Part shown: positions 10,005 through 19,129 of the stretch, in pieces
Position numbering within the stretch: position 1 is the stretch's first letter
Layout of the letters: every line of letters starts with the position of its first letter
DNA from: Paraspadella gotoi
Lineage: Eukaryota; Chaetognatha
Direction: 5' to 3'
Assembly (NCBI GenBank): GCA_051294375.1
Contig: CM119269.1
Location: 14,519,918 to 14,583,917, forward strand
DNA: 64,000 nt
The notes under the pieces: model-generated
Told to the model about the DNA's origin: nothing
Seen by the model: only the letters and a program-made list of their open reading frames with translations
The model's database searches: none
Translations under genes and position numbers: made by a program

Positions 10005-13000
10005 AGAAGCGCGACGAAGTTTAAACGTGGCAGCTTGCGAACAATTCCGCTACCCAAAACATTCGCCGGATTCCAATTTTGATAAAAAATAAAAAAAAGG
10101 AGGGAGGAAGAAGTCCCGACGCAGCCTTTCGGCGTCGTATTTCGACGAAGCTTATTGGCGCCGCTTTTGGGCGCTGCTCTTTGCCGCCTTTCAGCGCCGC
10201 ATTCCGAAGCCAATTTTTTGACGCCCTCTTTTGATTTTTTTTTTGGGGTGAAGTGGTCTTGAGTAACGTCGAAGAATCAGTCACAATAGAAATGAGACAA
10301 GATTAGCGAAAACAATAAATTTAGCCTGAACTTTTTTTATTCGGAAAAGAGAGAAATTCATTACGAGCGATTGAAAGAATTCTATTTGACAGAATCAAGG
10401 GCAACAGAGACCTCTCATTTAGTTTTATTCAAATTTGGGAGACAATATGGTCTTTTCATCGTTAAATAAGCAAAAAAAAGTTTAAACACTCGTCGGAATG
10501 TTAATTTAATTTTTAATTTTAAAAATTAAGTGAAAAAGCAACTCAAATATTTTGACTGTATTTTTCTATAATTTTCTAATGAATTTATTGATTGAACCAA
10601 CATTACAAGCCAGTGATGAAGTTTCAACAAACTTTACTTTTCCATCCACCAATCTCTAGGTCTACACTGAAGACAAGGGTTGCTCGCTGGAATGCTCGTG
10701 CAGGGCCGCAGTCCAGTTGGAGTTGCCAGTCGATGCCTTGCCTCACTCAAGGACAATGCCAACTCCAACATGCCATTTACGGTGAGACTCTATTATCAGT
10801 CATACCAAAGTAATATAATACTTCATACTATAAATAAATATTAAAAAAAACTATACTTATATCCTTCAATCTTCGACTGAGATTTATTTAAAAACTATAC
10901 TATTTATTTAAAAAACTATACTATTATTTAAAAACTCATACTTATAATCCTTCAATCTCGACTGAGATTTATTTTGAATTTCTGTCCGACTTCCTCTTTC
11001 ATTTACCCCCTTTTGAAACGGATTTCATTGACTGCTGTTCACCAGATGGTTGAACCCCATGCATCGTCGTCGTCGTCATCGTCGACTTTCCTCGTCATTT
11101 TTTATTCCGCGCCATTTTTCCCTTCTTCCGGTTTTTGGCGCCGATTTTTCGTCCACGGTCCACCCGCTGCGCTCCTCCTATTTCCCCTCCCTCCTTATCT
11201 CCTCCTTCTCCTCCTTTCCATCCTTTTTTCTCCTCTTTACTCCCTTCCTTTTCCCTTTCCCTTATTTTCTCGGTTCCTCCCTCTATTTTGTCGTACCTTA
11301 ACAAGTTGCCTTTAGAATTTCTCTAAATAATTCTTCTTTTTTTCTTTCTCAATTTTCCTTCTTTTATCTTTTTCATAAGTCCATCTTTTCTCTCTTTGAT
11401 TTTATATTTTCTTCTTTTTCCAATTTCTTTTTTTCCTTTGTTCCCCTTCGCGTCTTACTCTTTAAATTCTTCTTTCTACCTTTCCAGCCTTCATCCTACT
11501 TCCTCCTTTTTCCTCCCTTCTTTCATCTTTCCTCCCACCTTCCTCCTTTCCCCCTCCTTTCTTCTTCTTCGTCTTCTTCATTATTTTCTCAGTCTTCATC
11601 CGGATCTTTGTTCCACTTTGATTATCTCTTTCTCTCCTTCGACCTGATGGTGCACATTCTGTACTTTCACCATTCTTTCTATCCCTCGTTGCTCGACATT
11701 TCATTTTCTTTCTTTGCCTCTCTTTCTCTCCCTTTTTTATCTTTCTTTCCTTTTTCTTCTCTTTATTCTTTCTTTCTTTCTTTCTTTTTTTTTTCTTTCT
11801 TTTATTTTTTTTCTTTCTACGACGTCACTTTTTGTTTGTTTGTCTGTTTGTTGGTTGTTTTTTTTTCTTTCTTCTCTTTTTTCTTTTTTTTCGCCATTCT
11901 TCTGGTTTTTCCTATAACTTTTAATTGGCTTTGTTTGTTTGTTTATTTCTTTTTATTGCCTCTATAGACCCCCTATTCTTCGCTCCATTATTCCCTCATA
12001 ACTTTTACTTTGACATCGTTTCGTTCCTCCAGTGAGAAATCACTCTTCATTTCTCACACATTTAACTAAGTTTAAAGCTCTACCAACTGTCCAAAATCCT
12101 GCTGATTTGACCTCGAAAGCTATCCAACCCTACTATATTTGTTCTTTCTTGATTGTTTATCTCCCTACCCGCATTCCTTGCCAGAACTCTTCTCATTCCT
12201 CTGCCCTCCAAATCTTTGCGTCTTGCTTCTTGGCAGCTTACTACCACGTATTTTTTTAATTCATTAAAATCATTTTTCGTTTATCATATTATCATTTCAT
12301 TTCGTTCTTATCTCACTTCTCATCGCACTTTCCTTTACTGTCTAGCCGTTGACTTTCTTTCTCTCTCCTTTCCTTTCCTTTTTTTTTTTCTTTTTTTCTT
12401 CTCTCCTTTCCTTTCCTTTTCTTTCTCCTTCTTTTCTTCTCTCCTTACTTTTCAGTTTCTTTCTCTTTCTTATTTTCGTTTTACCTCCTTCCTCACCCCC
12501 TCTTCTTCGAAACCCCCCGCATCCCCCTCCGTTCTCCAATGCTCCACTTTCCCCTCCGTTCTTCCAATGCTCCACTTTCCCCCCCCCTTCGTTCTCGCTT
12601 CCCGATTTGTCCGGTCACCTAACGATGTTTACTTTCCTTCTCTCCGGAATTCCTGCCGAGATTTTCCGGCCGGGACATCGGCGGCGGCGCGGCGTCGCGT
12701 CGGCAAATAGCGGTCATGGGAAGAAAATCATCGGATATGTTCGCGTTTTCAGCGACGACAACAACGACAACGACAACAACAACTTTTGCGACTGTCGATC
12801 CGACTTATCGAGATATATATATTATATAATATATATATATATATCTACGAAACAGGACGAGTGGACTTTTCGAGGCAACAGTTCTGACTTCTTTTCAACA
12901 ATAAAATTTTCCTTCCTGAGACGGAATTAACGATAATAAAGATATCTTTCAAATCTATTGCCAATATGCAACTACAATTCATAGAACTGAATAGGTTGGC

Positions 13001-13920
13001 CCGTTTGAAGTTCTAAAACAATAAGAAACGCGGTTTGACTCACTTCGTCACAAGTAGTTGTGGGTCCCAAAGTTCGATGTTCGAACTGGTCACATCAGCA
13101 TCTCACTTCCATCACCTTTTCTTAGAATGAGCAGACGCAATCGAAAACGCGCGTCGGGAGTCGAGACTCCGAAGTGGAGATTGAAGGACGCAGAAAAAAA
13201 AAAAGGAAACGGCAATTTCAATGTGTTGCGCCGAATTGACTCTCTAAATACCCTATTTTATTTCTATCACGTAATTATGCAAGTATAAAATGTATAAATA
13301 AACTGCGATTAATGATACCTGAGCTCTCTAGCGAGTAATAACCAAACTAATTCATATAAATTATACCCAAATAAATTATTGCTGTTTGATCGCATTTACT
13401 ATTTATCTTTTAAAAATACTTTCTAAGACGATACTGATAGATGGATAGACCGGCAGACAGACGACGGAAAGTGACTTACAGAGTTGCTCCGCGAAGTGCT
13501 CTCGCGTACCTAAGAAAAACTCTGCCTATCTCTCATTCGCTTCTTCAACACTCCACGCCTCTCGATCTTTAAAGACTTTTTTTTTGCGTTGGAAGGAAAG
13601 GTCCTCCACTTTTACTGAAATGAGAGTTGTGTCACGTATATTGCGCGGTGACTGATCGGTTTCAACCCCTGCAAAGGAGCAGCCGCTGGGGGTGTGGGCT
13701 ACGGGTAGGGTCGGAAAGAATGGTAAGGACAAAAGACAAGGGAGGAGGAAAAAATGATGATTAGGAATGGATCATCCCAAAGGTCTCGTCGTCGTCGTCG
13801 TCGTCGTCGTCATATTCAATGTGAGGATCTTTGCGACGGAGTTTGTCGATGGAATTCCCGCCGGTGCAGTAGGGGGGGGGGCGTTGGTGTATGCGTTCTC
13901 TGGCGTTCTCTGATGGCGAG

Positions 13921-13995
<75 letters not shown>

Positions 13996-16705
13996 GAGAG
14001 ACGGGGGCGTGGGGAGGAGAGGAGGAAGGGCATGGGTAAGGCCGGCCAAATAGATCCATTTTTTATCATTAAGAGTTCTGCAATATCCATCATGTACTTC
14101 ATCAATATTTACTATCACTTTTTAACTAGTGAAGCACAGTATAACATTGAAGCATTTAAATATTTATCAATCCATAGGCAATGGAAAATATTTTTTAGTA
14201 TTAATTTTATTTTTTTAAGAACGGATTCAGATATCCCATAAAAGTTGTTTACACAAAGATAATGCGTTTTTTAATATTTCGATATAAGTGGGTCAAATAA
14301 TGGAAAAACTCTTTAAAATCATTATCATCATCATCGTACGCATAATTTTATAGTTTTTGCTAATTTTAACCAATAAAATTTGGAAATCTTGTTGTTAATA
14401 TTTTTTATTCATTTTTTCCAGCTTTACCCGAATCCGTTTTTAAAATTCTGAATTAGAAAAAAAAATTTCATGATTTATAGTAATATGATAAACTTTAAAT
14501 GCTTCTATGTTATTAACTATATATAAAATCTGAAATTTTTTTGTAAAATTTCGTTATCCCACAGGGATGCTCTAACGTTATTTATATTACAAAACTCATA
14601 GTTTTTACTTTGTTCCGCCTTAGTATGGGGTGTCGAGTGTCGACTGTCGAGTCGGGAACGTCATCTTGGCGTCAATGGCGCTCGCTAATTTTCATCCTAT
14701 GGCATTTTCAGCGACGCTGGTTTTTTTACGATGGCGATAATGTCAGAAGTGGAGGTGACAAGAGCCTTTTTTTTAAAGATTAGCTGTGACACAAAACGAA
14801 CTCGAAGACTTCTAACTTTCGCAAAAGATTTATTTATGAAATTAACTATGCAAATAATATTAAACCATTATTGTTCTTCGTTTCTCTACGTGAGACATTG
14901 CGAGTTGAAGGGTCGCCTGTGCGTATAAAAAAGTGTGAAGGAAAAATAGTTCGTTTGTTATTTGCTATTTTGATTATTCACTTGGGTAGTTTAAGAGTTA
15001 CGTAGATATTCGGCCTCGCGCCCGACGATACTAACGGGAATCTCAACCGAAACCGTCTCGGAGAGGGAGACAGTTTTTTGGTTGGCAGTTTCGAAACTGA
15101 GGTTTTGATTTATTTCACGACTCTGGTTGCTTGGCAGTGCTTGTCGTAGCTTGGTTAGCTAGGGAACTGATCACAGGTGGGATCAAGTAAAAATGGGGTT
15201 CGGAGTTGAACATATCTCTGACAGACGAGGAACGGGAAGTGAGAGATAAGCGATAGGCTGTGACAGATAAGATATGGGAGGTGAGAGATAAGTGATAGAC
15301 TGTGACAGATAAGATATGGGGAGGTGAGAGATAAGCGACTGGAGGTAAGAGATGAGGTCCGGGAGCAAAGAGAGAGAGAATGCAATTAGAGGTTCCGCTC
15401 ATGGTCGTTGTCATGTTTCCCCCTTTTTTTTTTTCCTTCGCCCGGTTTCGCGGCCCAAAAACCCGAAATTACTTATTTACAAGGGTTTTCCCTCGGGGGC
15501 GTTGCTTTCGGACGAGGGAAAAACACGTGGCGCCGCCATTTGGAGAACAACTTTATGCAGGGACCCTTTTTTTTAAAAGAGCGTCGTCGTTTTTGAGATG
15601 CGGCGTATACATTTTTTTCCGAATAACTGTATTATAGAGAAAAGAATTATATACGTAAACAATAAATACGCTTGATGAAAACAACCAATAATTGAATATA
15701 AATATTCGAGTTTCTGTGATAAGTAAGTGACACGCTTCATTCTTCAATCCAGTATACATTAATACTTAATAAATAAAGTACGTTTAAAACAGAGGCCTTA
15801 TTCCGGCTTAAAAAAAATGATCAAAATTTGAGATTACATGTGAACCAAAAGCGAAGTTCTTTGTTTATAGTTTTCATCTCAAACGCGGAGTAAATTGAAG
15901 TAATATCACGTGGCAGTTCGTTGTCGAAGAAAGTTTAAATAACAAAAGTTTAAATAGAACAATTAACAAATCCATGAGGCGCATCTTCCTTCGCAGTCTA
16001 CAGGGTATAAAGCCAACACATATGATATTTTTTCAGCCTCATAACCAACTCTGCTCGTCCTCGGGCCGCATCCTCTAATAGCCAATTCCCGCTAGGTTTT
16101 TCTCCTCTTTTGTTCAAAATGCCCCCACAGCTTTTCTCATTCGCGTATAATTCGCGACATAAATCATAATCAGTCGGCGCCATTTTTTCCGTCATACCTC
16201 TCGCGCCGTCTACCGTCGACAGTAGTAGCCTCGTCGAAGCCTCATGACTTCCAAGTGTGCGGACCGAATGGTCCGGGGTTCGAGTCCTGGTTCCAAACAG
16301 TGACCTACTTTTTTGTTTGTGAATCGAGGTGACTGGCTAGAATTGCCTGGAGGCGACAGATAGACATTTGTTATCAGTCGTCGATGTTGCAATCTTCATC
16401 AGTCAATCTCACTTTCAATGATTAATGTTTAAATCTATCCAATTCCTTATAAAATATACTTAGAGGGCGGTAGTTTCACCTGTCGCCCATGATGAGCTCC
16501 GCGCAAGAGATCGTCCGCTTTCTCCCTCGAGCGCCCCCTAGGGACCCCGCGATAAACTCGTCGCTCATCGCCCGTTCTTTCCCTTCATCCCTAGAGGCCG
16601 GAAGATAAGGGCGCGTTCCCCTCGCGGGAGACAAGAAACAATGAAACAATATGCGTCGTGAAAACCTAAGCCACCGGCGGCCATTAGTCGGCAGGCCACA
16701 TACCC

Positions 16706-16762
<57 letters not shown>

Positions 16763-17883
16763 ATAAACCTGCCTCCTTTGGTTACATACACTTTCAAAAT
16801 AAGTTGATCTATTTCTTCTTTAAATCCTCTTACTCCCTTATGTCATCAATATAAATTTTACTTTCCTCCATGTTGGTTTTTCCAAACTTATTAGCTCGAT
16901 TTCCTGTCTTTCTTTTTCAGAGCACGAAGCGGACTTGCCGCTGGCCGGCCGCGGTCCCTGTCGCTGCTTCATGGGCGAAATTCTCTGCGCCAAAAGTGAT
17001 GCCGAGAGAGGAACGCCGCCATCGCTACCAGGTCAGTTTAAAAAAAAGAAGGAATAAACCATTATTACAATAGTGGCAGTTCCTGAGCTTCTGATAAGGC
17101 TGAAGCACCATGATACCAGTCGGGTTTGACCAGCCCGTCCAACCCAATAAAAACAAAAAACGAACAAAATTAATTAAACCTTCAGGTTTGCGACTGTTTT
17201 GTCGGCTTAAGCAGCACGGAACGAAACCTGCTGACGGAAAACTCCTCGTGGATTTCGGGGGACCGAAACGTCCTTCAGGACTCCAAACTCTTTTAGTTAC
17301 TCAAAGCATGGTAGTCCTTTGAGCCATTACCGTCCTTTACTGATATTAATATGATCCTTACTTTGCAGTGGCTTAACAGTTGAACAGTTAAAGCAACATA
17401 TAAAAATTTGTTATTGTTGGCAGGTTGGAACAACGGATGTCTCCGTGTGAATTGGTGCTACTAAACCAATCCTCTATTAATTAAACTACGTATTCGAAAT
17501 TCGCCCTACCCTTCATCCTCACCGATCGGGTGATGGCGAGATACCTGCATCAAAACTATTCATAGAACCGCCAAAAATTAACCATAACCTCATCGTCGAG
17601 TGAAAAAGACTGCATCTTTCCTACCCAAATGTTAAGTAACATTGATAACATCCAAGTCTACCCTCATAACCAGCGACACGATTCTGTCCATTTTGAAAGT
17701 GGCTCTCGTCGAGTACGAAGCCGGCCACGCCCAGAATCACGTGACCTTTTCGAACACGCAACGCAAAATGCGGCGACCGTCGAGTTTCCGACGCAAACCG
17801 CTCGTCTCATCATGAGAAAATCGAAACATTTCGGAATAATACCTATCTTTGCGTTGTTTTGTACTCGATATGCATTGTTTTGA
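3129..17883 (+). CDS. Gfrl: GDNF family receptor alpha-like protein (gene model, 12 exons, 5' incomplete)
   Basis: Spliced exons: 3129-3252, 3480-3573, 4089-4198, 4441-4561, 4991-5238, 5421-5678, 6286-6369, 6761-6810, then 10660-10781, 16921-17031, 17186-17310, 17424-17883. The last four are indel-damaged here and intact at 25549-25669, 31514-31624, 31778-31902 and 32019-32474. Using the intact copies, all phases agree and give 633 residues. Residues 42-125 have the Cys pattern of GFR-alpha domain 2 (TCLLAFIECRLDPQC, LCNATICREA, FCRCQSG). Residues 126-235 match domain 3 (ACEDLDQDC, CMSRLEDFTQFC, NCTCPPPN). A Ser-rich linker, a second Cys-rich module (GCSLECSCRAASSWSC, GPCRCFMGEILCAK) and a hydrophobic end IIPIFALFCTRYALF follow. 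Vertebrate GFR-alphas are GPI-anchored co-receptors for GDNF-type ligands; the tail is compatible with that. The signal peptide and domain 1 are not seen. Confidence 0.8.
3480..3573 (+). CDS. Gfrl: Gfrl exon 2: GFR-alpha domain 2, first half
   Basis: Acceptor CCGTCAG ends at 3479 and donor GTGATG begins at 3574. The exon encodes GGTCLLAFIECRLDPQC followed by RAAIVDLFVACRVL. The spacing C-x6-C-x5-C-x10-C matches the opening of a GFR-alpha/GAS1-type domain. Confidence 0.85.
4089..4198 (+). CDS. Gfrl: Gfrl exon 3: GFR-alpha domain 2, second half
   Basis: The acceptor is a long T run ending in TAG at 4088; the donor is GTGAGA at 4199. It encodes LCNATICREAVMSFYASV and then AFCRCQSG. The CNATIC segment corresponds to the CNRRKC-type segment of vertebrate domain 2 and carries an N-glycosylation sequon. 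Confidence 0.85.
4441..4561 (+). CDS. Gfrl: Gfrl exon 4: end of domain 2, start of domain 3
   Basis: Acceptor TTCAACAG ends at 4440 and donor GTGAGT begins at 4562. It encodes NRQCEWIRSGLDPPCLTEG, closing domain 2, and ACEDLDQDCREDPNC, opening domain 3. The split codon completes as Met in the next exon. Confidence 0.85.
4991..5238 (+). CDS. Gfrl: Gfrl exon 5: GFR-alpha domain 3
   Basis: Acceptor CGTCCAG ends at 4990; donor GTAGAA begins at 5239. It encodes SRLEDFTQFCLEETRTSKC, TECQRALVALVG, RQNCTCPPPN, a Gly run from a (GGC)n tract, then CLHRQRRFAANKC. The RLEDF motif and Cys order align with RLADF in GFR-alpha domain 3. The poly-Gly insert is not part of the family pattern. Confidence 0.88.
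5421..5678 (+). CDS. Gfrl: Gfrl exon 6: end of domain 3 and poly-Ser linker
   Basis: Acceptor TTGACAG ends at 5420 and donor GTTGGC begins at 5679. It starts EQSRNMFESAYISKATSADL, then a Ser-rich tract encoded mostly by TCG repeats (about 5493-5600), then SFDATTTTMFSVTEES. The linker is probably disordered and may be O-glycosylated (inference). Confidence 0.8.
6286..6369 (+). CDS. Gfrl: Gfrl exon 7: linker
   Basis: Acceptor TTCGCAG ends at 6285 and donor GTAAGC begins at 6370. It encodes DSCLLFTNGDHLISDASS and then TSTEAGLVE. Phases match exons 6 and 8. No known domain. Confidence 0.7.
6391..6740 (+). repeat. (TTTA/TTGA)n and (ATT)n simple repeat tract
   Basis: A 350-bp intron segment of imperfect ATTT, GATT and TTA repeats. 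It explains the Leu/Tyr/Ile-rich open frame at 6457. Confidence 0.85.
6761..6810 (+). CDS. Gfrl: Gfrl exon 8: short linker exon
   Basis: Acceptor GATGCAG ends at 6760 and donor GTAAAT begins at 6811. It encodes DAGSNLTKSPTSPSVR with an N-glycosylation sequon NLT and ends in phase 0. The phase fits both the exon at 6942 and the Cys-rich exon at 10660/25549. Confidence 0.7.
6916..6925. other. Assembly gap (10 N)
   Basis: Ten undetermined bases in the intron after Gfrl exon 8. The real length is unknown. Confidence 1.
6942..7121 (+). CDS. Gfrl: Possible alternative terminal exon of Gfrl
   Basis: Acceptor TTCTTAACAG ends at 6941. In the phase set by exon 8 the frame runs RIRRGKSSRAQNGADENR and onward to a TAA at 7119-7121, a basic tail without cysteines. 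It would give a shorter protein lacking the C-terminal Cys-rich module. It may also be spurious: the sequence is purine-rich and next to a gap, and exon 8 can splice past it in frame. Confidence 0.3.
   Translation, partial: RIRRGKSSRAQNGADENRSPFRWQKMAKIAEMGGKNGRNMELLRNGIGSDKSVQNKFEI
8570..8745 (+). repeat. Pyrimidine-rich minisatellite, about 15-bp unit
   Basis: Imperfect repeats of the type CTTCCGCTTTCCTGC recur about ten times. All three plus frames stay open through it, giving overlapping low-complexity ORFs. Confidence 0.75.
9137..9161. other. Assembly gap (25 N)
   Basis: Twenty-five undetermined bases followed by a poly-T run, about 230 bp before the left end of the 14.9-kb duplication. 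Confidence 1.
9661..9747 (+). repeat. (TC)n microsatellite, left member of inverted pair
   Basis: About 43 TC units. A (GA)n array lies 170 bp downstream, so the two are complementary in inverted orientation. The same pair occurs in copy 2 at about 24553-24641 and 24811-24895. Confidence 0.9.
9918..10010 (+). repeat. (GA)n microsatellite, right member of inverted pair
   Basis: About 46 GA units with two AAG interruptions. It can pair with the (TC)n array at 9661-9747 to form a very long stem around a 170-bp loop. Confidence 0.9.
10973..12580 (+). repeat. 1.6-kb polypyrimidine-rich intron tract, copy 1
   Basis: The plus strand is dominated by T and C with (TTTC)n and (CCTT)n runs. It explains the long Phe/Ser/Leu open frames here and the 342-codon frame at 25828 in copy 2. 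No splice-bounded exon is evident. Confidence 0.75.
13920..14002 (+). repeat. (GA)n microsatellite
   Basis: GA array interrupted by one ATGA. It is repeated at about 28498-28578 in copy 2 and explains Arg/Glu and Ser/Leu shadow ORFs on both strands. Confidence 0.9.
15233..15342 (+). repeat. About 44-bp minisatellite, 2.5 units
   Basis: Units begin GTGAGAGATAAGYGATAG, continue with CTGTGACAGATAAGATATGG and then GAG. The array lies in the long Gfrl intron and is repeated in copy 2 at about 29818-29917. It explains the His/Leu/Ser minus-strand open frames. Confidence 0.8.
16222..16294 (+). repeat. tRNA-like SINE candidate (copy 1)
   Basis: The B-box-like GGTTCGAGTCC at 16277-16287 follows the stem GGACC-GAAT-GGTCC. 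The equivalent in copy 2 is at about 30802-30880. No canonical full tRNA cloverleaf is evident, so a tRNA-derived SINE is more likely than a functional tRNA. Confidence 0.35.
16706..16759 (+). repeat. (CT)n microsatellite
   Basis: CT array about 160 bp before the Gfrl exon at 16921; counterpart in copy 2 at about 31291-31346. Confidence 0.9.
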
Positions 17884-19129
17884 TATTGTACCTTCCCCGG
17901 AGTTGATACAAATAAAAGTTTCCCTGTTACTATTTATTTTCTCTTTATCATCAATGAGGCCTTGATTATAATAGTTTTAAGCATTGGTCTACCGTAACTA
18001 TACTTAACTATATAATAGTCAAAGTAGACTTCGATATTGAGACTTCTATATTATTGACAATAATATATTGACAATAATATACAATAATATTGTAGTCCTT
18101 GTTCGTGTTAGGCAGATTGCTATTTTGTTTAGTGTACGCTGCTTCGTACTGAGCACGAATCGCTAGATGTCGATATGATTATGAACCAGATTAGAATATG
18201 TAAATGAGATACAGAGAATAGAAGAGGATTCGAACTGAAACAAAAAGGCCAATCCTAGAGTTTTCCCTGCAGTTACAAGATATACAACGTTTTTGGCTAC
18301 TCATTGCCATGCATATGAATCTTTTAGTGCCACCATACTGATGCCAAGATAGTCGCTGATCACGTGACTTTCTCACAGTTACACACCAATTTCCCTTGTG
18401 CAGACCTTAAAATAAAGTGAAATTGTGGAAATAGTTATAATCATCGTCGTTATTTCATTCCGTTCTTCTGTGTTTTTTCTTGGCGAAAAACTGTGAATCA
18501 CCAAAAAATATTTTCGTTTCACATTATTATTATATATAATATATTATTATTATTATTATTATTTTATATTATTATTATATTATTATTATTATGTTTGATT
18601 CTGATTCTGTGCTTAGTTTATATTCAAATAGTTCTAAATTTAAATTATAAGATTTAAAACTTGCGAGTCTCGCGATCCCTTTTCTTTGAATGAGACCATT
18701 TCCTGAGAAACAAAGAAACGTTTCAACTTTTACATATGTTATATTTACAACCGAGATATTCTGGTATTTATATTGCTGTGCTTTATGAATCGTTAATGAA
18801 AAAAAAAAGGTTCTTAGTCTGAAAAATAAAGTTCATGTAAGTAGTAGTTAAGCCTGAAAGTCTGTGTTATTCTGTTTTTGTTTTTAAGGGGGACTCGCAG
18901 TCTTGCTTACCGCAATTTTTGCCTGGAATTAAAATTTTTTAGAATCTCAAAGTCGAATTTTTTTTCGTTTTAAAATAATAGATTTCCAAGTTCACCATAA
19001 ATTTCACGTAAGTACCTCGGCATCTTATCATCTTGAATTGTGCATTCCAGCGGACAAAAAGGTCTTTATTGTGGAAAATGGTTGTTTTTCCGTTAGTTAT
19101 CAACCTTCATCATGATGCTTTGGTGAGAA
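17884..19129. other. Intergenic spacer between Gfrl and TTLL4 (copy 1)
   Basis: About 1.2 kb of AT-rich sequence with (ATT)n near 18525-18595. No exon is recognised. It should contain the TTLL4 promoter and 5' UTR if the first coding exon is near 19.1 kb, but no clear core promoter motif is visible. Confidence 0.45.
17911..17916 (+). promoter_or_regulatory. Gfrl polyadenylation signal (copy 1)
   Basis: AATAAA 28 nt after the TGA at 17881-17883; the equivalent in copy 2 is at 32503-32508. It supports 17883/32474 as the true gene end. Confidence 0.6.

Larger units (their letters stand above)
7122..10659. other. Large Gfrl intron region with simple repeats
   Basis: No supported exon. It holds a purine tract (AAAG/AAGAA) at about 7187-7400, (TTTC)n near 7584-7630, (TC)n at 7921-7956, a pyrimidine minisatellite at 8570-8745, GGTGAGG-type repeats at 8815-8925, a 25-N gap, a GGC-rich stretch at 9330-9400 and paired (TC)n/(GA)n arrays. 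Reported long open frames here are low-complexity artefacts. Confidence 0.65.
10660..17883 (+). pseudogene. Gfrl: Gfrl 3' exons, duplicate copy 1 (frameshifted)
   Basis: Exon equivalents are 10660-10781, 16921-17031, 17186-17310 and 17424-17883. Compared with copy 2, the first has one extra base (GCCGCAGTCC for GCCGCGTCC). The second has an extra A with compensating losses. The third has four small indels that cancel in length but break the frame, and the last is 4 nt longer. Stop and poly(A) signal are shared. The damage looks like sequencing error rather than real decay, because introns show the same kind and density of indels. If the duplication is real, this would be a pseudogene. Confidence 0.7.

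Noticed and set aside
15233-15342. CRISPR-like regularly spaced repeats
   Set aside because: Units are directly adjacent without unique spacers and there are only about 2.5 of them in a eukaryotic intron; it is a minisatellite.
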